Positions 15,990 to 25,102 of a DNA stretch of 34,294 bases are shown here, in pieces. A model generated the notes under the pieces. It was not told where the DNA came from. It did no database searches and saw nothing but the letters and a program-made list of their open reading frames with translations. Each line of letters begins with the position of its first letter. Position 1 is the first letter of the stretch. The position numbers and the translations under genes are program-made. The stretch spans positions 1 to 34,294 of the forward strand of contig JAFDVV010000070.1 of assembly GCA_018268775.1 (NCBI GenBank), written 5' to 3'. The stretch is from Acidobacteriota bacterium. Its GTDB lineage: Bacteria; Acidobacteriota; Terriglobia; Terriglobales; Acidobacteriaceae.

Positions 15990-16960
15990 GTAACATCCTT
16001 TCCACCTGCATCGCGAGATGCCATTAACTGCAATGAGAGTTCAACCGCCTTCGCCGATTCATCGGGCGGACACAACGCCGGGGACACATTTCTCCGGCAG
16101 CAATCGATAAAATATGCAACCTCTTCGAAATAAGGGTCATGCTCTGGAATGTCTACGGGGAACACTTCGCCATCGCTCCGCTTGCGGCTGAGCACGTTCT
16201 CCTGAAACGTCAGTAGATCGTCACCAGCCTCGACCTCAAAACCTGCGGAAAATGGGCTCTCAGAAGCCACCCAACCGCCTTCCACTTTTACAACAAGCCC
16301 ATCTTCGTATCTAAGAACACCTTGCATTGTGTCCACGGGCCCTATGCTCTCTGCAAAAAAAGACTGCGGCCTTCCAAAAAGATGGAGCGCATAGTCCAAG
16401 TCGTGGCTCAACATGTCGAGAATCGCGCCGCCACTTCGCTTCTGGTCCGTGAGCCAGCCCCCCCATTGCGGAAATCCCGCACTACGTCGCAGCACGCATT
16501 GTTTCATCTTGCTACGCCCTGCTTCCTGGACGAATTTCGCCGCATAACGATATGGCCACATAAAGCGGACAACCTGACCCACCATGAAGACTCTGCCGCT
16601 GGTCTTCGCCGCAGCCTGCATTTCGACGCAATCTTCAACGGTCAACGCCATCGGCTTTTCGCAAAGCACATGCTTCCCCGCTGCGAGCGCCGCAAGCACA
16701 ACTTCACGGTGCATGTCGGTGGGAAGACAAACGTCGACAGCATCGATCGCGGGGTCCGAAACAATGGAGTGCCAGTCCGAATGCCATGCAACGGTCTCCG
16801 GCAAGGGGCCGCTTTTCAGGTCCAGATTGCCGCGAGCTGGGCCATCCGCGGAAGGGCGCCTGCGCGATGAAACCGCGGTTACTTCCACTCCCTCGATGCG
16901 CTGGAGCGCCGCAAGATGTGCGCCGCCCATGAATCCATAACCAAGAAGCCCGACCTTCAT
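15977..16960 (-). CDS. Gfo/Idh/MocA family NAD(P)-dependent sugar dehydrogenase
   Basis: Cytoplasmic oxidoreductase of 327 residues. The N-terminal Rossmann fold has GLLGYGFMGGAH for the dinucleotide. The family's catalytic CEKPMA motif follows, then the DMLSHDLDY segment with the conserved Asp/His-Asp in the substrate domain. Members oxidise or reduce sugars and cyclitols, often at C1 or C3. The ATG at 16960 is preferred over the adjacent TTG at 16963. It is the first gene after the receptor's terminator and overlaps the TIM-barrel gene by 13 bp, so both form one unit with the GntR and symporter genes likely downstream. The reaction direction and substrate cannot be read from sequence. Confidence 0.93.
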   Translation of the reverse strand: MKVGLLGYGFMGGAHLAALQRIEGVEVTAVSSRRRPSADGPARGNLDLKSGPLPETVAWHSDWHSIVSDPAIDAVDVCLPTDMHREVVLAALAAGKHVLCEKPMALTVEDCVEMQAAAKTSGRVFMVGQVVRFMWPYRYAAKFVQEAGRSKMKQCVLRRSAGFPQWGGWLTDQKRSGGAILDMLSHDLDYALHLFGRPQSFFAESIGPVDTMQGVLRYEDGLVVKVEGGWVASESPFSAGFEVEAGDDLLTFQENVLSRKRSDGEVFPVDIPEHDPYFEEVAYFIDCCRRNVSPALCPPDESAKAVELSLQLMASRDAGGKDVTWKA

Positions 16961-17024
16961 CAATCACTCTTTCTTTGCTAAACATGATCTCTAAACGTCT
17001 GCAGTCAGACAGAACCTTGCCTTT

Positions 17025-17065
17025 AGATTAAACAACGAAGCGGCCCCGAAGGGCCGCTTCGTTGT
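17025..17065 (-). terminator. Rho-independent terminator of the TonB-dependent receptor gene
   Basis: A perfect 15-bp stem (17032-17046 with 17051-17065) closed on the minus strand by a UUCG tetraloop flanked by C and G, the most stable loop class. It is followed by TTTAATCT and lies 8 bp after the receptor stop codon. It separates the receptor transcript from the dehydrogenase unit. Confidence 0.93.
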
Positions 17066-17073
17066 GCAAAACG

Positions 17074-20000
17074 TTAGAACTTCAATCGCGCCGCGAACTG
17101 AACCAGGCGTGGGTTGTATGCGTTCGCGGTCGATGTGATCGTTCCAAAGGTAGAGACAGGCTGGAAGCCAGCCACCGGATAGTTGCCGGAGCATGGCGCG
17201 GTGGACGTGCAAGGTACGATGTTGAGTGATGCACTCGGATTGACAAACTGGGTCGTATTCAGCACGTTGAATGCCTCCGCGCGGAACTCAAGCTTCAACC
17301 GCTCGTAGATGTCGAAGTTCTTGAATAGCGAAAGATCTACGCGTTGCAAACCGGGACCGTAAAGTTGATTGCGACGCTGATTGCTGACGGTTCCAGCGGG
17401 CTGGAAGACGAAATCATTGATATCGAACCAGCGGCTGATCGACGGACGGCTTACCTTGCCGTTGCCAATCATGTTCGCACGATCGCTGTTACCCGCCGTC
17501 GGACGCGTTCCGCTGCGGTTCGTAACATTGGTGACTGAGAACGGCATGCCAGTGTTCCACACGACAAGACCATTTGCCTGCCATCCCTTGACCAGAATCG
17601 ACCTGAAACCACGCGCGCTTTCGCCAAAAGGCAGCGCGTAGTTGAACGTTGCCGTTACGCGGTGGCGAATATCCAGGTTGCCGTTGCCATATTCGATGAG
17701 CGGGATCAGCTCCGCCGATGAACCGAACCCGTTCCCACCGTTGTTGCTGATCGATTCTGCATTGTCCAGCAGACGGGCGAAGGTGTAGCCCAGTTGCAAA
17801 TCCAATCCCTTGCTGTAACGCCGTTTCAGGACAGCCTGCATGGCGTGATAACTGCTCGATCCGGTGCTGCGATACAGCGGGATCGAGGTGACGTTGGGCA
17901 CAGTGGCGTTGAACCGGCGGCGGGTGTTGAAGTCCGTAGCGGTCGCGGGGGATGGTGTTGTCGTATCTCCTGGGACGAGAAAGGATTTCGCGCCAAGCGC
18001 AACAGGTATGGTGTTGTAGTCCGACAGGTAGTAACCGTTATGACGTCCGAGTTCCCCCACATAAGAGAGGGTTCCCACGAATCCGGAGAATTCACGCTCT
18101 GCCGTCAGGTTGAACTGCTCGATGTAGGTCGAACGGAAGTTCGGGTCAAGCGCCGCAGTAATGCTGCCGGATGGGTTCGTCGCGCTGTTGGGCGCGGGAG
18201 TCGGTAGCCCGCCCGCAAACTTTGCGTACTGAGCCGGATTCGGCAGTCCGATCGCAGTCGCCTGCGCAACTGCCTGTGCAGGAGTGTACGCACCCCACGT
18301 AGCCGTGAACGGCTGGTTGACAAGCGCCGATCCAGAAGTGGTGTTTTCCGGCACGAAGGTCAGTCCAAAACCGCCGCGCACTACCGTCTTTTCGAAGGGC
18401 GTATATGCAAAGCCAAAGCGCGGTGCCACATTACTGTAATCCGCTCGTACATTGCCATAGCTGTTTACACCATTCTGTCCGGCTATCACTATGTGACCGA
18501 CATTGATGTCGAAATTGGACAGAATGTTCTGCGTCTCCGTGTACGGCGTGAATAGGTCATAGCGAACGCCCAGGTTGAGGGTCAGGTTCGACGCTACGTG
18601 GTAGTCGTCCTGAATGAAGCCATGTGGCTCCCAGGTGCGGTTACGCGGAGTGTAAAGGATCGAGTTCCGGCCGCCGCTCAGGTAGTCTCCTGTGAGGAGC
18701 GTGGCATATGTGGTGAAGCTCCAATTTCCGTTAGCAGTATCTGTCTGTGTCGTTGCATCCTGGCGACGGATAAGGCCAGCGCCAATCTTGATCGTCTGCT
18801 TGCCGAGAATGTAGTTGATTGCCCCCTCATACTGCCAGGTGTTCTCGTGGTAGATGATCGGAGGACGGTTTCCAAGGGTTGACGCCGTTCCCTGGTTCAC
18901 CGTGATCGCAGACAACTCATTGCTGCGGGTACTCGTATTCATGTTCGGCTGTCCGAACTTTGTGTTGATTGGGTTGCCAAAGTTCAACGGCAACTGCGAG
19001 TTGTCCAGCAGCGTGTAACCTGCCTTCAGTTCCAGCAGCAGCCTTGGCGTAAAGGCATGAATGTAATTCAGGTGCGCCTGATGAGCCCGCGTAACGGCTG
19101 GTCCAGGATAGCTGCCGAGGTTGCCGCCGGGTTCGACAATGCCGGCAGCGGACGTATTCACGGCAGGAAAGAGCGTGCCAATCTTTGTATCCACAGAGTT
19201 GTAGGTGTAGCGCAGGTAAGCCAAGTCCCCGTTGCTGAAGCGATGGTCCAGACGGCCGTCGGCAGTCTTGTTGAACTGAGAATCCGCTCGAGCGCCCACG
19301 TAGTTGCCGGATGAATTGCCGTTCGTCGGCATGGGGTACAGGTTGAAATACTGAAGACCGATCTTGTCGATCTGCGAAGCTGGAATCGTGGTAAGAAGAT
19401 TGCGGTCCGCCTGCGAAGGCACGGTGGTCGTCGTCGGGTTCTGGTTCTTGACGATGTTCAACCCTTCGTAGTCCGCAAAGAAGAAGGTCTTGTCCTTTAC
19501 AATTGGGCCGCCAAGGCTGCCGCCAAACTGGTTCTGGCGGTACTTCGGCTTCGGTATGTTCGCGCCGAATTTGAATGGGTTCGCATTCAGTACATCGTTC
19601 CGGAAGAACTCGTACGCCGTACCGTGAAATTGGTTTGTTCCCGATTTGGTGATGACATTGACGATGGCACCGGCTGCACGGCCCACCTCAGCGGTGAATA
19701 CATTTGTCTGAACGCTGACTTCCTGGATCGCGTCCACCGAGGGTCGAACACCGATGGAACCAATGACGCGCTCATTGTTGTCGATGCCATCGATCGTCTG
19801 GTTGTTCATCATGTCGGCCTGGCCGTTCATGGAAATCGACGAAGTCTGACGACGATCGTCCGGTCTGTTGCCGCTGGCGAGGCCGTTGTTCAGACCTTCC
19901 GTCGCGCCTGGCGTCACCTGGACGAGATTGATGAAGTTGCGTCCATTGAGAGGCAGTTCCTGCGTCGCCTTCTCTGTGACCGTTGTAATCAACGCGGCGC

Positions 20001-20448
20001 TGTCGGTATGCAAAGCGGGAGGAGCCGCATCGACCGTCACAACCTCTCCGGTAGCTCCTATGTCCATCCGAGCATCCTGGCGCGAACGATCACCGGCCGC
20101 CAGCGAGAAGGAGCTGATCTTGAATACCTTGAACCCGGGAGCCGTCACCGTCAACGAATAGGGGCTCGGCTTCAAAAGCGTGAAGGCGTATTCACCGCTG
20201 GCTCCGGAAGTGACAACGCGCTTCTCCTGCGTATTCACATTCGTCAACTCGACCTTTGCGCCAGGAATCACGGCGCCGGTGCTGTCCGTAACCGTGCCTA
20301 CTACGTCGGCGGTTGTATTTTGCGCCCGCAGCGAGGTGCTACCCACAATAGCCAACACCGTAAATATCAGCATGTGAACCGCATACCGAACAGCTTGTTT
20401 CGCGAAAATACCAACCTCAATACCTTTGAAACTCGACCTGCGATGCAT
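17074..20448 (-). CDS. Oar-like TonB-dependent outer-membrane receptor
   Basis: About 1124 residues. The ATG at 20448 has a strong AAGGAGGT four bases before it; a longer frame to 20481 is less likely. A signal peptide follows a basic N-terminus (cleavage probably after SLRA, before QNTTADV). Then come a carboxypeptidase-regulatory-like beta-sandwich (VVGTVTDSTGAVIPGAKVEL to about residue 120) and a TonB plug (QEVSVQTNVFTAEVGRAAGA, GTNQFHGTAYEFFRND). A long 22-strand barrel ends in the outer-membrane signature ARLKF with terminal Phe. This architecture is abundant in Acidobacteria and imports oligosaccharides or other large ligands. It is the first gene of its unit, divergent from the ROK regulator. 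No cognate SusD-like lipoprotein is present. Confidence 0.93.
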   Translation of the reverse strand: MHRRSSFKGIEVGIFAKQAVRYAVHMLIFTVLAIVGSTSLRAQNTTADVVGTVTDSTGAVIPGAKVELTNVNTQEKRVVTSGASGEYAFTLLKPSPYSLTVTAPGFKVFKISSFSLAAGDRSRQDARMDIGATGEVVTVDAAPPALHTDSAALITTVTEKATQELPLNGRNFINLVQVTPGATEGLNNGLASGNRPDDRRQTSSISMNGQADMMNNQTIDGIDNNERVIGSIGVRPSVDAIQEVSVQTNVFTAEVGRAAGAIVNVITKSGTNQFHGTAYEFFRNDVLNANPFKFGANIPKPKYRQNQFGGSLGGPIVKDKTFFFADYEGLNIVKNQNPTTTTVPSQADRNLLTTIPASQIDKIGLQYFNLYPMPTNGNSSGNYVGARADSQFNKTADGRLDHRFSNGDLAYLRYTYNSVDTKIGTLFPAVNTSAAGIVEPGGNLGSYPGPAVTRAHQAHLNYIHAFTPRLLLELKAGYTLLDNSQLPLNFGNPINTKFGQPNMNTSTRSNELSAITVNQGTASTLGNRPPIIYHENTWQYEGAINYILGKQTIKIGAGLIRRQDATTQTDTANGNWSFTTYATLLTGDYLSGGRNSILYTPRNRTWEPHGFIQDDYHVASNLTLNLGVRYDLFTPYTETQNILSNFDINVGHIVIAGQNGVNSYGNVRADYSNVAPRFGFAYTPFEKTVVRGGFGLTFVPENTTSGSALVNQPFTATWGAYTPAQAVAQATAIGLPNPAQYAKFAGGLPTPAPNSATNPSGSITAALDPNFRSTYIEQFNLTAEREFSGFVGTLSYVGELGRHNGYYLSDYNTIPVALGAKSFLVPGDTTTPSPATATDFNTRRRFNATVPNVTSIPLYRSTGSSSYHAMQAVLKRRYSKGLDLQLGYTFARLLDNAESISNNGGNGFGSSAELIPLIEYGNGNLDIRHRVTATFNYALPFGESARGFRSILVKGWQANGLVVWNTGMPFSVTNVTNRSGTRPTAGNSDRANMIGNGKVSRPSISRWFDINDFVFQPAGTVSNQRRNQLYGPGLQRVDLSLFKNFDIYERLKLEFRAEAFNVLNTTQFVNPSASLNIVPCTSTAPCSGNYPVAGFQPVSTFGTITSTANAYNPRLVQFAARLKF

Positions 20449-20779
20449 GTAGACCTCCTTGAATTTGACAACAGAGCTCAAGCAACGACTGAGTACATTT
20501 TTCTACTTATTCAAACGGAACCTACTCTTTACCAAACACGAGAGCGATTGCTCGACCGGACACGTTGAGGTTGAAAGTCCAAACTTCGAATCAATTCGGA
20601 AGGTCGAATTAATTTAGTAACCGAAGAAAATAGCTGCTGCGGCTAAGGGAGAATTGCTAATATTTCCCGGCAAGGTATTTATCAATGTTCCAGTAGCTGG
20701 ATCATATTGACGATTGCCCCTGAGCGTCAAGCACCTTTTCCAACGGCAGGAGCACGTCCACGGTGTAAAGGGAGCTTTT
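20449..20779. promoter_or_regulatory. Divergent regulatory region between receptor and ROK regulator
   Basis: An AT-rich 331-bp region with no supported gene; it must hold the promoters of both flanking genes. The clearest structure is two near-identical 11-mers, TCGAATCAATT (20586-20596) and TCGAATTAATT (20604-20614), 18 bp apart in the same orientation. The first lies in a perfect short inverted repeat CGAA-TCAA-TTCG. ROK repressors bind AT-rich sites, so these are candidate operators. No promoter hexamers close to consensus could be assigned with confidence. Confidence 0.4.
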
Positions 20780-21940
20780 TTGCCACCGCGAGATCAGTCG
20801 CAAAAACTGTTGTTCCGTTCGGCACGCAATGCGGTGATTACCGCGCTGCTTCGCAACGAGGCATTGTCACGGTCCGAGCTTAGCGAGATTACCGGTGTCA
20901 GCCCTGCCGCCATCACAGAAGTGGCACAAGCCTTTCTCCAGCGGGGTCTCATAGTTGAACTTCCGTCACAGGCCGGAGGAAGGCGCGGGCGACCCATTGT
21001 CCAACTGAAACTCGACGCATCGCATTCCTGTTTCGTAGGCTTGTCCGTCGGAGAGGCAAAGACTCCGCTCGTCATCACCGATCTCCGTGGACGTGTACTC
21101 CAGCATCAGCCCCTCGCCGCATACAAAACGCCATCCGAACTGACTGAAGCAGCCGGCGAGGCGCTCAGCAAGGCGTTACGCACGGCCTCAATCCCTCGAA
21201 GCCGCCTGCATGGCATAGGCATCGCTGTTTCAGGCATCGTCAACGCCGGCGAGGGCATCTGCCGTTACTCAGCCGCACTGAACTGGAAGGATGTACCTGT
21301 CGCGCGATTGCTCGCGAAGGCCTTGCATCTTCCTGTCTGGATCGAAAACGATGCAAACGCGGTCGCGGTAGGAGAAAAATTCTTCGGACGTGCGCGCAGC
21401 CTGAAGCATTTCTCAAGCATCATTCTGGGACCCGCCATCGGTTCGGCGCACTATATCAACGACATGCTGTACCGAGGTCATGACGGAAGCGCGGGTGAGA
21501 TTGGACATATCACCATCGACCCAAAGGGTGTCCTGTGCCGTTGCGGACGCAGAGGTTGTCTCGACACAATCGCCGGTGGACATGCGCTGCGCGATGCCGC
21601 GAAGGCTGCTGGCCTGTCCGCAACCAACATGCGCGGCCTGGAAGACTTCGCATTGCATGGCAGCGCCGTCGCTTCGCGGCTCCTGCGGTCCGCTGGCAAC
21701 GCTCTCGGCTTTGCCGCAGCGTCTCTCGTTCACCTGAACAGCCCGCAGTGCCTCATCTTTACCGATATAGAAGGCTTCGGCAACGGTGTCTTTCGCACGG
21801 CGATACGGCAATCGCTTGAAAACAATATCATGGCCCGCTTTCTGGGATCGACGCAGGTTGTCTTCACCGATGCCGACACAGCGCTGCTGCCACGTAGCGC
21901 TGCGTCCATCGCAGCCTTCGAATATCTGAACTCAATCTAA
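20780..21940 (+). CDS. ROK-family transcriptional regulator (NagC/XylR type)
   Basis: Sugar-responsive repressor or activator of about 386 residues. The N-terminal winged helix-turn-helix covers NAVITALLRNEALSRSELSEITGVSPAAITEV. The ROK sugar-kinase-like domain has IENDANAVA, with the Asp used as base in kinase relatives, GEIGHITID, and the zinc motif CRCGRRGCLD. No clear N-terminal kinase ATP signature is seen, as expected for a regulator. Start: a TTG at 20780 has GGAG five bases before it; the frame extends upstream to a TTG at 20714 with no ribosome site. It is divergent from the TonB-dependent receptor and converges on the PQQ dehydrogenase with 39 bp between, so these are its likely targets. 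Confidence 0.9.
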   Translation: MPPRDQSQKLLFRSARNAVITALLRNEALSRSELSEITGVSPAAITEVAQAFLQRGLIVELPSQAGGRRGRPIVQLKLDASHSCFVGLSVGEAKTPLVITDLRGRVLQHQPLAAYKTPSELTEAAGEALSKALRTASIPRSRLHGIGIAVSGIVNAGEGICRYSAALNWKDVPVARLLAKALHLPVWIENDANAVAVGEKFFGRARSLKHFSSIILGPAIGSAHYINDMLYRGHDGSAGEIGHITIDPKGVLCRCGRRGCLDTIAGGHALRDAAKAAGLSATNMRGLEDFALHGSAVASRLLRSAGNALGFAAASLVHLNSPQCLIFTDIEGFGNGVFRTAIRQSLENNIMARFLGSTQVVFTDADTALLPRSAASIAAFEYLNSI

Positions 21941-21979
21941 TGCGATCAGCCAGTTGTGTTCCCTTCCGAAACTCCGTGA

Positions 21980-24190
21980 TCAACGCTTGCCGGACGTCTC
22001 CGGCAAAGCGAAGGCTACGTACGCTCCGTGGATTGGATCCTGCGAGGCGGGATGTCCGGGAATTGCATGCGTATGCGTCGTCGATCGCGCCGCCGCGCAG
22101 AACACAACATACTCGCGTCCGTTCACCTCATAAATCGCGGGCATGCCCTCGATCGCCGCATCCAATTCGGCCTCCCACAGCATCTTGCCAGTACTTGAAT
22201 CCAGCGCTCGAACCTTGCGGTCGCGGCTTCCTGCAAAGATCAACCCGCCAGCCGTGACGACAGGATTCGTCTTCGGGAAATGCGATCCGGTGTCCTTGTG
22301 TCCCTGCGCGGCCAATTCCGGGACCTCTCCCAGCGGTACCTGCCAGCGGATATCTCCCGTGTTCAGATCGTATGCCGTAAACGTCGTCCAGGGCGGAGCA
22401 ATCACGGGAAGGCCGCTCTGGGCAAACATAAATCCAAAGCCACTGCGGTAGTGCGCCGTGACTGGATCGATCGCAGCGGCGTTCGTTGTCGTAGGCGCGG
22501 CAATCGATTCAGGAGCACGCTCGGGATGCCTCAGATACGCCAGCAGCGATCTCACCTCGGCATCGCCCAGCTTTGCAAACGCTGGCATCGATCCCTTGCC
22601 GTAGTGAATGACCTTTGCAATGTCTTCATCTCCGGTCCGGTCGAAGACATCGACCAGCGAAGGAATTGCCGGAGGTCTTCCCTTGCGGTCGCTGCCATGG
22701 CACAAGCTGCAATTCGCTTCAAACAGGCCACGTCCACGGACTTCAGGCGGCCCCGATTTCGACGGCTCAGCGGCCAGCGTAAGTTTCAACATCGAGGGAA
22801 GGTCCTTGGAGACCACGTAGAAATAGCCATGGTCTGGATCGATCGCAGCTCCGCCAAAGTTGGCACCACCGTTGTTCCCAGGCATCTCAACGGTATCGAC
22901 TGTCGAAGGAGGGGTAAACAGACCGCCATTGCGCGCCGCAAGCATCTGCTTCGTTATCGCTTCGCGCTCTTCGGGTTCCAAATACGGGCTGAGGTTCTTT
23001 ACGGTGAATGCCTGACGCGCGAATGGAGCAGGCTTCGTTGGAAAGGGCTGCGTTGGCGACGTCTCTTCGCCCGGCATGTCCGACTTCGGCACCGGACGCT
23101 CTTCAATCGGCCACAGTGGCTTGCCCGTCTCGCGCTCAAAGACCCATACAAAGCCGACCTTGCTGGCCTGCGCCACCACGTCCACCTTGCGCCCGTTGTG
23201 ACGCACAGTAAGCAGCATGGGCGTCGTGGCGTTGTCGTAGTCCCATATGTCGTGGTGGACCATCTGGTAATACCAGATAAGCTTTCCAGTACGAGCGTTC
23301 AACGCCAGCAGGCTGTCCCCATACAAGTTGCTTCCCTTGCGGTCTGCACCGTAGAAGTTGTACTTCGGGCTGGCCGTAGGCACAAAAACGATCCCGCGCT
23401 TTTCGTCGAGGGCCATGCCGCTCCACGCATTGGCACCGCCCACCGTCTTCCAAGCATCCTTCGGCCACGTCTCATAGCCAGCTTCGCCCGGGTGAGGAAT
23501 GGTATGAAAGCTCCATGCCAGCTTTCCAGTCAGTACGTTGTAAGCGCGAATGTCGCCAGGCCCGGACGCATACTCCTCGTTGGTCGCCGAACCCAGGATC
23601 AGCAGGTCGCCGAAGATACGGCCCGGGTTATACGACTGCACTAGCGTCAGGCTCTTCGGATCGCGCCCCAGCCCATCGCGCAGATCGACAGAACCATTCG
23701 TTCCGAAGTCCTCTATCGGCTGCCCGTTCTCCGCGTTCAACTCCCGCAGCGCGTTGTCCACCGACAGAATCAACCGGCGGTCGCGCCTATCTTTACTCTC
23801 CCAATAGTTGAGACCGCGATTTGTAATCAGCAGACTCTTCGCACGGAGCGGTCGCGACCACAACTCTTTGCCTGTAGCCGCATCCAGCGCGACGACTGAG
23901 TTGTTGTGCGCAAGCACATACATCGTCTTGCCAATCACCAGAGGATTGAAGGAATATCCTCGCTCGTCGCCAGTCGAAAACGACCAGGCGTGTTGCAGCT
24001 TGCTTACATTGTTTCGATCGATCTGGCGCAGCGACGAATACTGCGCGCCGTCCGCGGCGCCGCCGTACTCGCGCCACGTGCTATGTGGCACATCATGCCG
24101 CAATTGCGATGCTGCGTCTTGCGCCGATACTGCTCCCGCAACACAGCAGCCCAATAGACATAGGAGCCGTCGTCTCACTGAACTCTTCAC
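21980..24190 (-). CDS. PQQ-dependent dehydrogenase with embedded cytochrome c domain
   Basis: Secreted quinohaemoprotein of about 736 residues, related to the membrane glucose/quinate-type PQQ dehydrogenases but with a cleavable signal (MKSSVRRRLLCLLGCCVAGAVSA-QD) instead of membrane helices. The beta-propeller starts at WREYGGAADGAQYSSL and contains the active-site stretch HHDIWDYD (about 312-319), typical of GDH-like enzymes. Propeller strands are interrupted at about 480-555 by a class I cytochrome c domain with CSLCH (494-498) and axial Met in GSMPAF (535). Propeller blades then resume to the C-terminus. The GTG at 24190 is chosen because the signal peptide starts there; a longer frame to 24370 overlaps the DUF1080 gene. 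It lies 43 bp after DUF1080 and probably shares a transcript with it. Confidence 0.9.
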   Translation of the reverse strand: MKSSVRRRLLCLLGCCVAGAVSAQDAASQLRHDVPHSTWREYGGAADGAQYSSLRQIDRNNVSKLQHAWSFSTGDERGYSFNPLVIGKTMYVLAHNNSVVALDAATGKELWSRPLRAKSLLITNRGLNYWESKDRRDRRLILSVDNALRELNAENGQPIEDFGTNGSVDLRDGLGRDPKSLTLVQSYNPGRIFGDLLILGSATNEEYASGPGDIRAYNVLTGKLAWSFHTIPHPGEAGYETWPKDAWKTVGGANAWSGMALDEKRGIVFVPTASPKYNFYGADRKGSNLYGDSLLALNARTGKLIWYYQMVHHDIWDYDNATTPMLLTVRHNGRKVDVVAQASKVGFVWVFERETGKPLWPIEERPVPKSDMPGEETSPTQPFPTKPAPFARQAFTVKNLSPYLEPEEREAITKQMLAARNGGLFTPPSTVDTVEMPGNNGGANFGGAAIDPDHGYFYVVSKDLPSMLKLTLAAEPSKSGPPEVRGRGLFEANCSLCHGSDRKGRPPAIPSLVDVFDRTGDEDIAKVIHYGKGSMPAFAKLGDAEVRSLLAYLRHPERAPESIAAPTTTNAAAIDPVTAHYRSGFGFMFAQSGLPVIAPPWTTFTAYDLNTGDIRWQVPLGEVPELAAQGHKDTGSHFPKTNPVVTAGGLIFAGSRDRKVRALDSSTGKMLWEAELDAAIEGMPAIYEVNGREYVVFCAAARSTTHTHAIPGHPASQDPIHGAYVAFALPETSGKR

Positions 24191-24233
24191 CCTGCCACCC
24201 TTACTCTCAGTTTTGCGAGCGACGGCCCGCTGT

Positions 24234-24959
24234 TTAACGTTTGGAAAGATCGCGGATCCAGATGTCCTTGAACTGCATATTTCCAGCCCCACCGGCGTGG
24301 AGTTGCAGCGCAATCCTTCCGTCCGGAGCGCCAGGCTTCGGGTCCGTGAAGTCCACCATGGGGACGCCATTCAGGCGCGAACGATAGCGGTTGCCGACGA
24401 CCTCGACGAGATAATCGTTCCACTCGCCCTTGCGGACTACGCCCTCATTCTCAGGTGACGGCCAGACAACCCAGCCGCGACCGTCCTCGGCATAGACGCC
24501 ACCGGTGTGGTGCATCATCGTGCAGTCAATCTCAAACTGCATTCCCTGATTTGCGTCCACCGTGCCCGGCTTGAACCCCGTGTGAAAGAACACGCCGCTG
24601 TTGCCATCGCCCACGCACTTGAAACGCAGCGACAGTTGAAAGTCCTTGTAGTCCTTGTCCGTCTCCAGGTACCCGTAGTCCTTCGTAAGACCCCGGCCAT
24701 GCAACAGACCGTCTTCAACCGTCCAGCTCTCGGCGCCAACCTTTGTCCAGCCCGTCAGGTCGGAGCCATTGAATAGTTCAATCCAGTCGTTCCCTGGAAT
24801 TTTGGGCTTAGCCTGTGCGCCAGCGTCAGTACCACAGGAAACCGACAAGGCCGCCAATAGCAGTCCACCAAGCAGCCGCCTGCAAAATGTAGAGTTCTCT
24901 TTTTCCGGTTCAACCGAATCCGATGCCCGCTCCATGCGCGCAAAACTCCTGAGGTCCAT
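24234..24959 (-). CDS. DUF1080 / 3-keto-disaccharide hydrolase family protein, exported
   Basis: About 241 residues. The signal region includes the hydrophobic LLGGLLLAALSVSCGTDAGAQA; the cysteine could be a weak lipobox (SVSC), otherwise cleavage follows GAQA. The mature part is one concanavalin-like jelly roll typical of DUF1080: IELFNGSDLTGW at the start, then GDGNSGVFFHTGF, QFEIDC and the closing GRIALQLHAGGAGNMQFKDIWI. Characterised relatives hydrolyse 3-keto-glycosides, so a keto-sugar substrate is plausible. The ATG at 24959 is preferred; frames reach 25010. It lies just upstream of the cytochrome-bearing PQQ dehydrogenase and downstream of the exported TIM-barrel protein, suggesting that all act in the periplasm on one pathway. 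Confidence 0.9.
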   Translation of the reverse strand: MDLRSFARMERASDSVEPEKENSTFCRRLLGGLLLAALSVSCGTDAGAQAKPKIPGNDWIELFNGSDLTGWTKVGAESWTVEDGLLHGRGLTKDYGYLETDKDYKDFQLSLRFKCVGDGNSGVFFHTGFKPGTVDANQGMQFEIDCTMMHHTGGVYAEDGRGWVVWPSPENEGVVRKGEWNDYLVEVVGNRYRSRLNGVPMVDFTDPKPGAPDGRIALQLHAGGAGNMQFKDIWIRDLSKR

Positions 24960-25059
24960 AAGCCTTTTCTTTCCGGGCAGAACAGGCAACATGCCGCCCC
25001 GCCACAACAACTACACATGAGGAATTTAGTTGCCACTACAACATACATGTTGCGTAAGT

Positions 25060-25099
25060 GCATCGGCAACGCTCTGCATATCAGAAGCGTTGCCGATGC
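25060..25099 (-). terminator. Strong hairpin after exported TIM-barrel gene, no U-tract
   Basis: A perfect 14-bp stem (25060-25073 with 25086-25099) and a 12-base loop, 3 bp after the stop of the TIM-barrel gene. On the minus strand it is followed by acttacgc rather than a run of T, so it is not a standard intrinsic terminator. It may act as a weak terminator, a 3' stabiliser, or a processing site between this gene and DUF1080. Confidence 0.5.
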
Positions 25100-25102
25100 G
25101 AA

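Noticed and set aside
22280..23644. Long plus-strand open frame (454 codons) opposite the PQQ dehydrogenase
   Set aside because: The translation is Arg/His-rich with no recognisable fold and lies wholly antisense to a clearly conserved gene; such shadows are common in GC-rich DNA.
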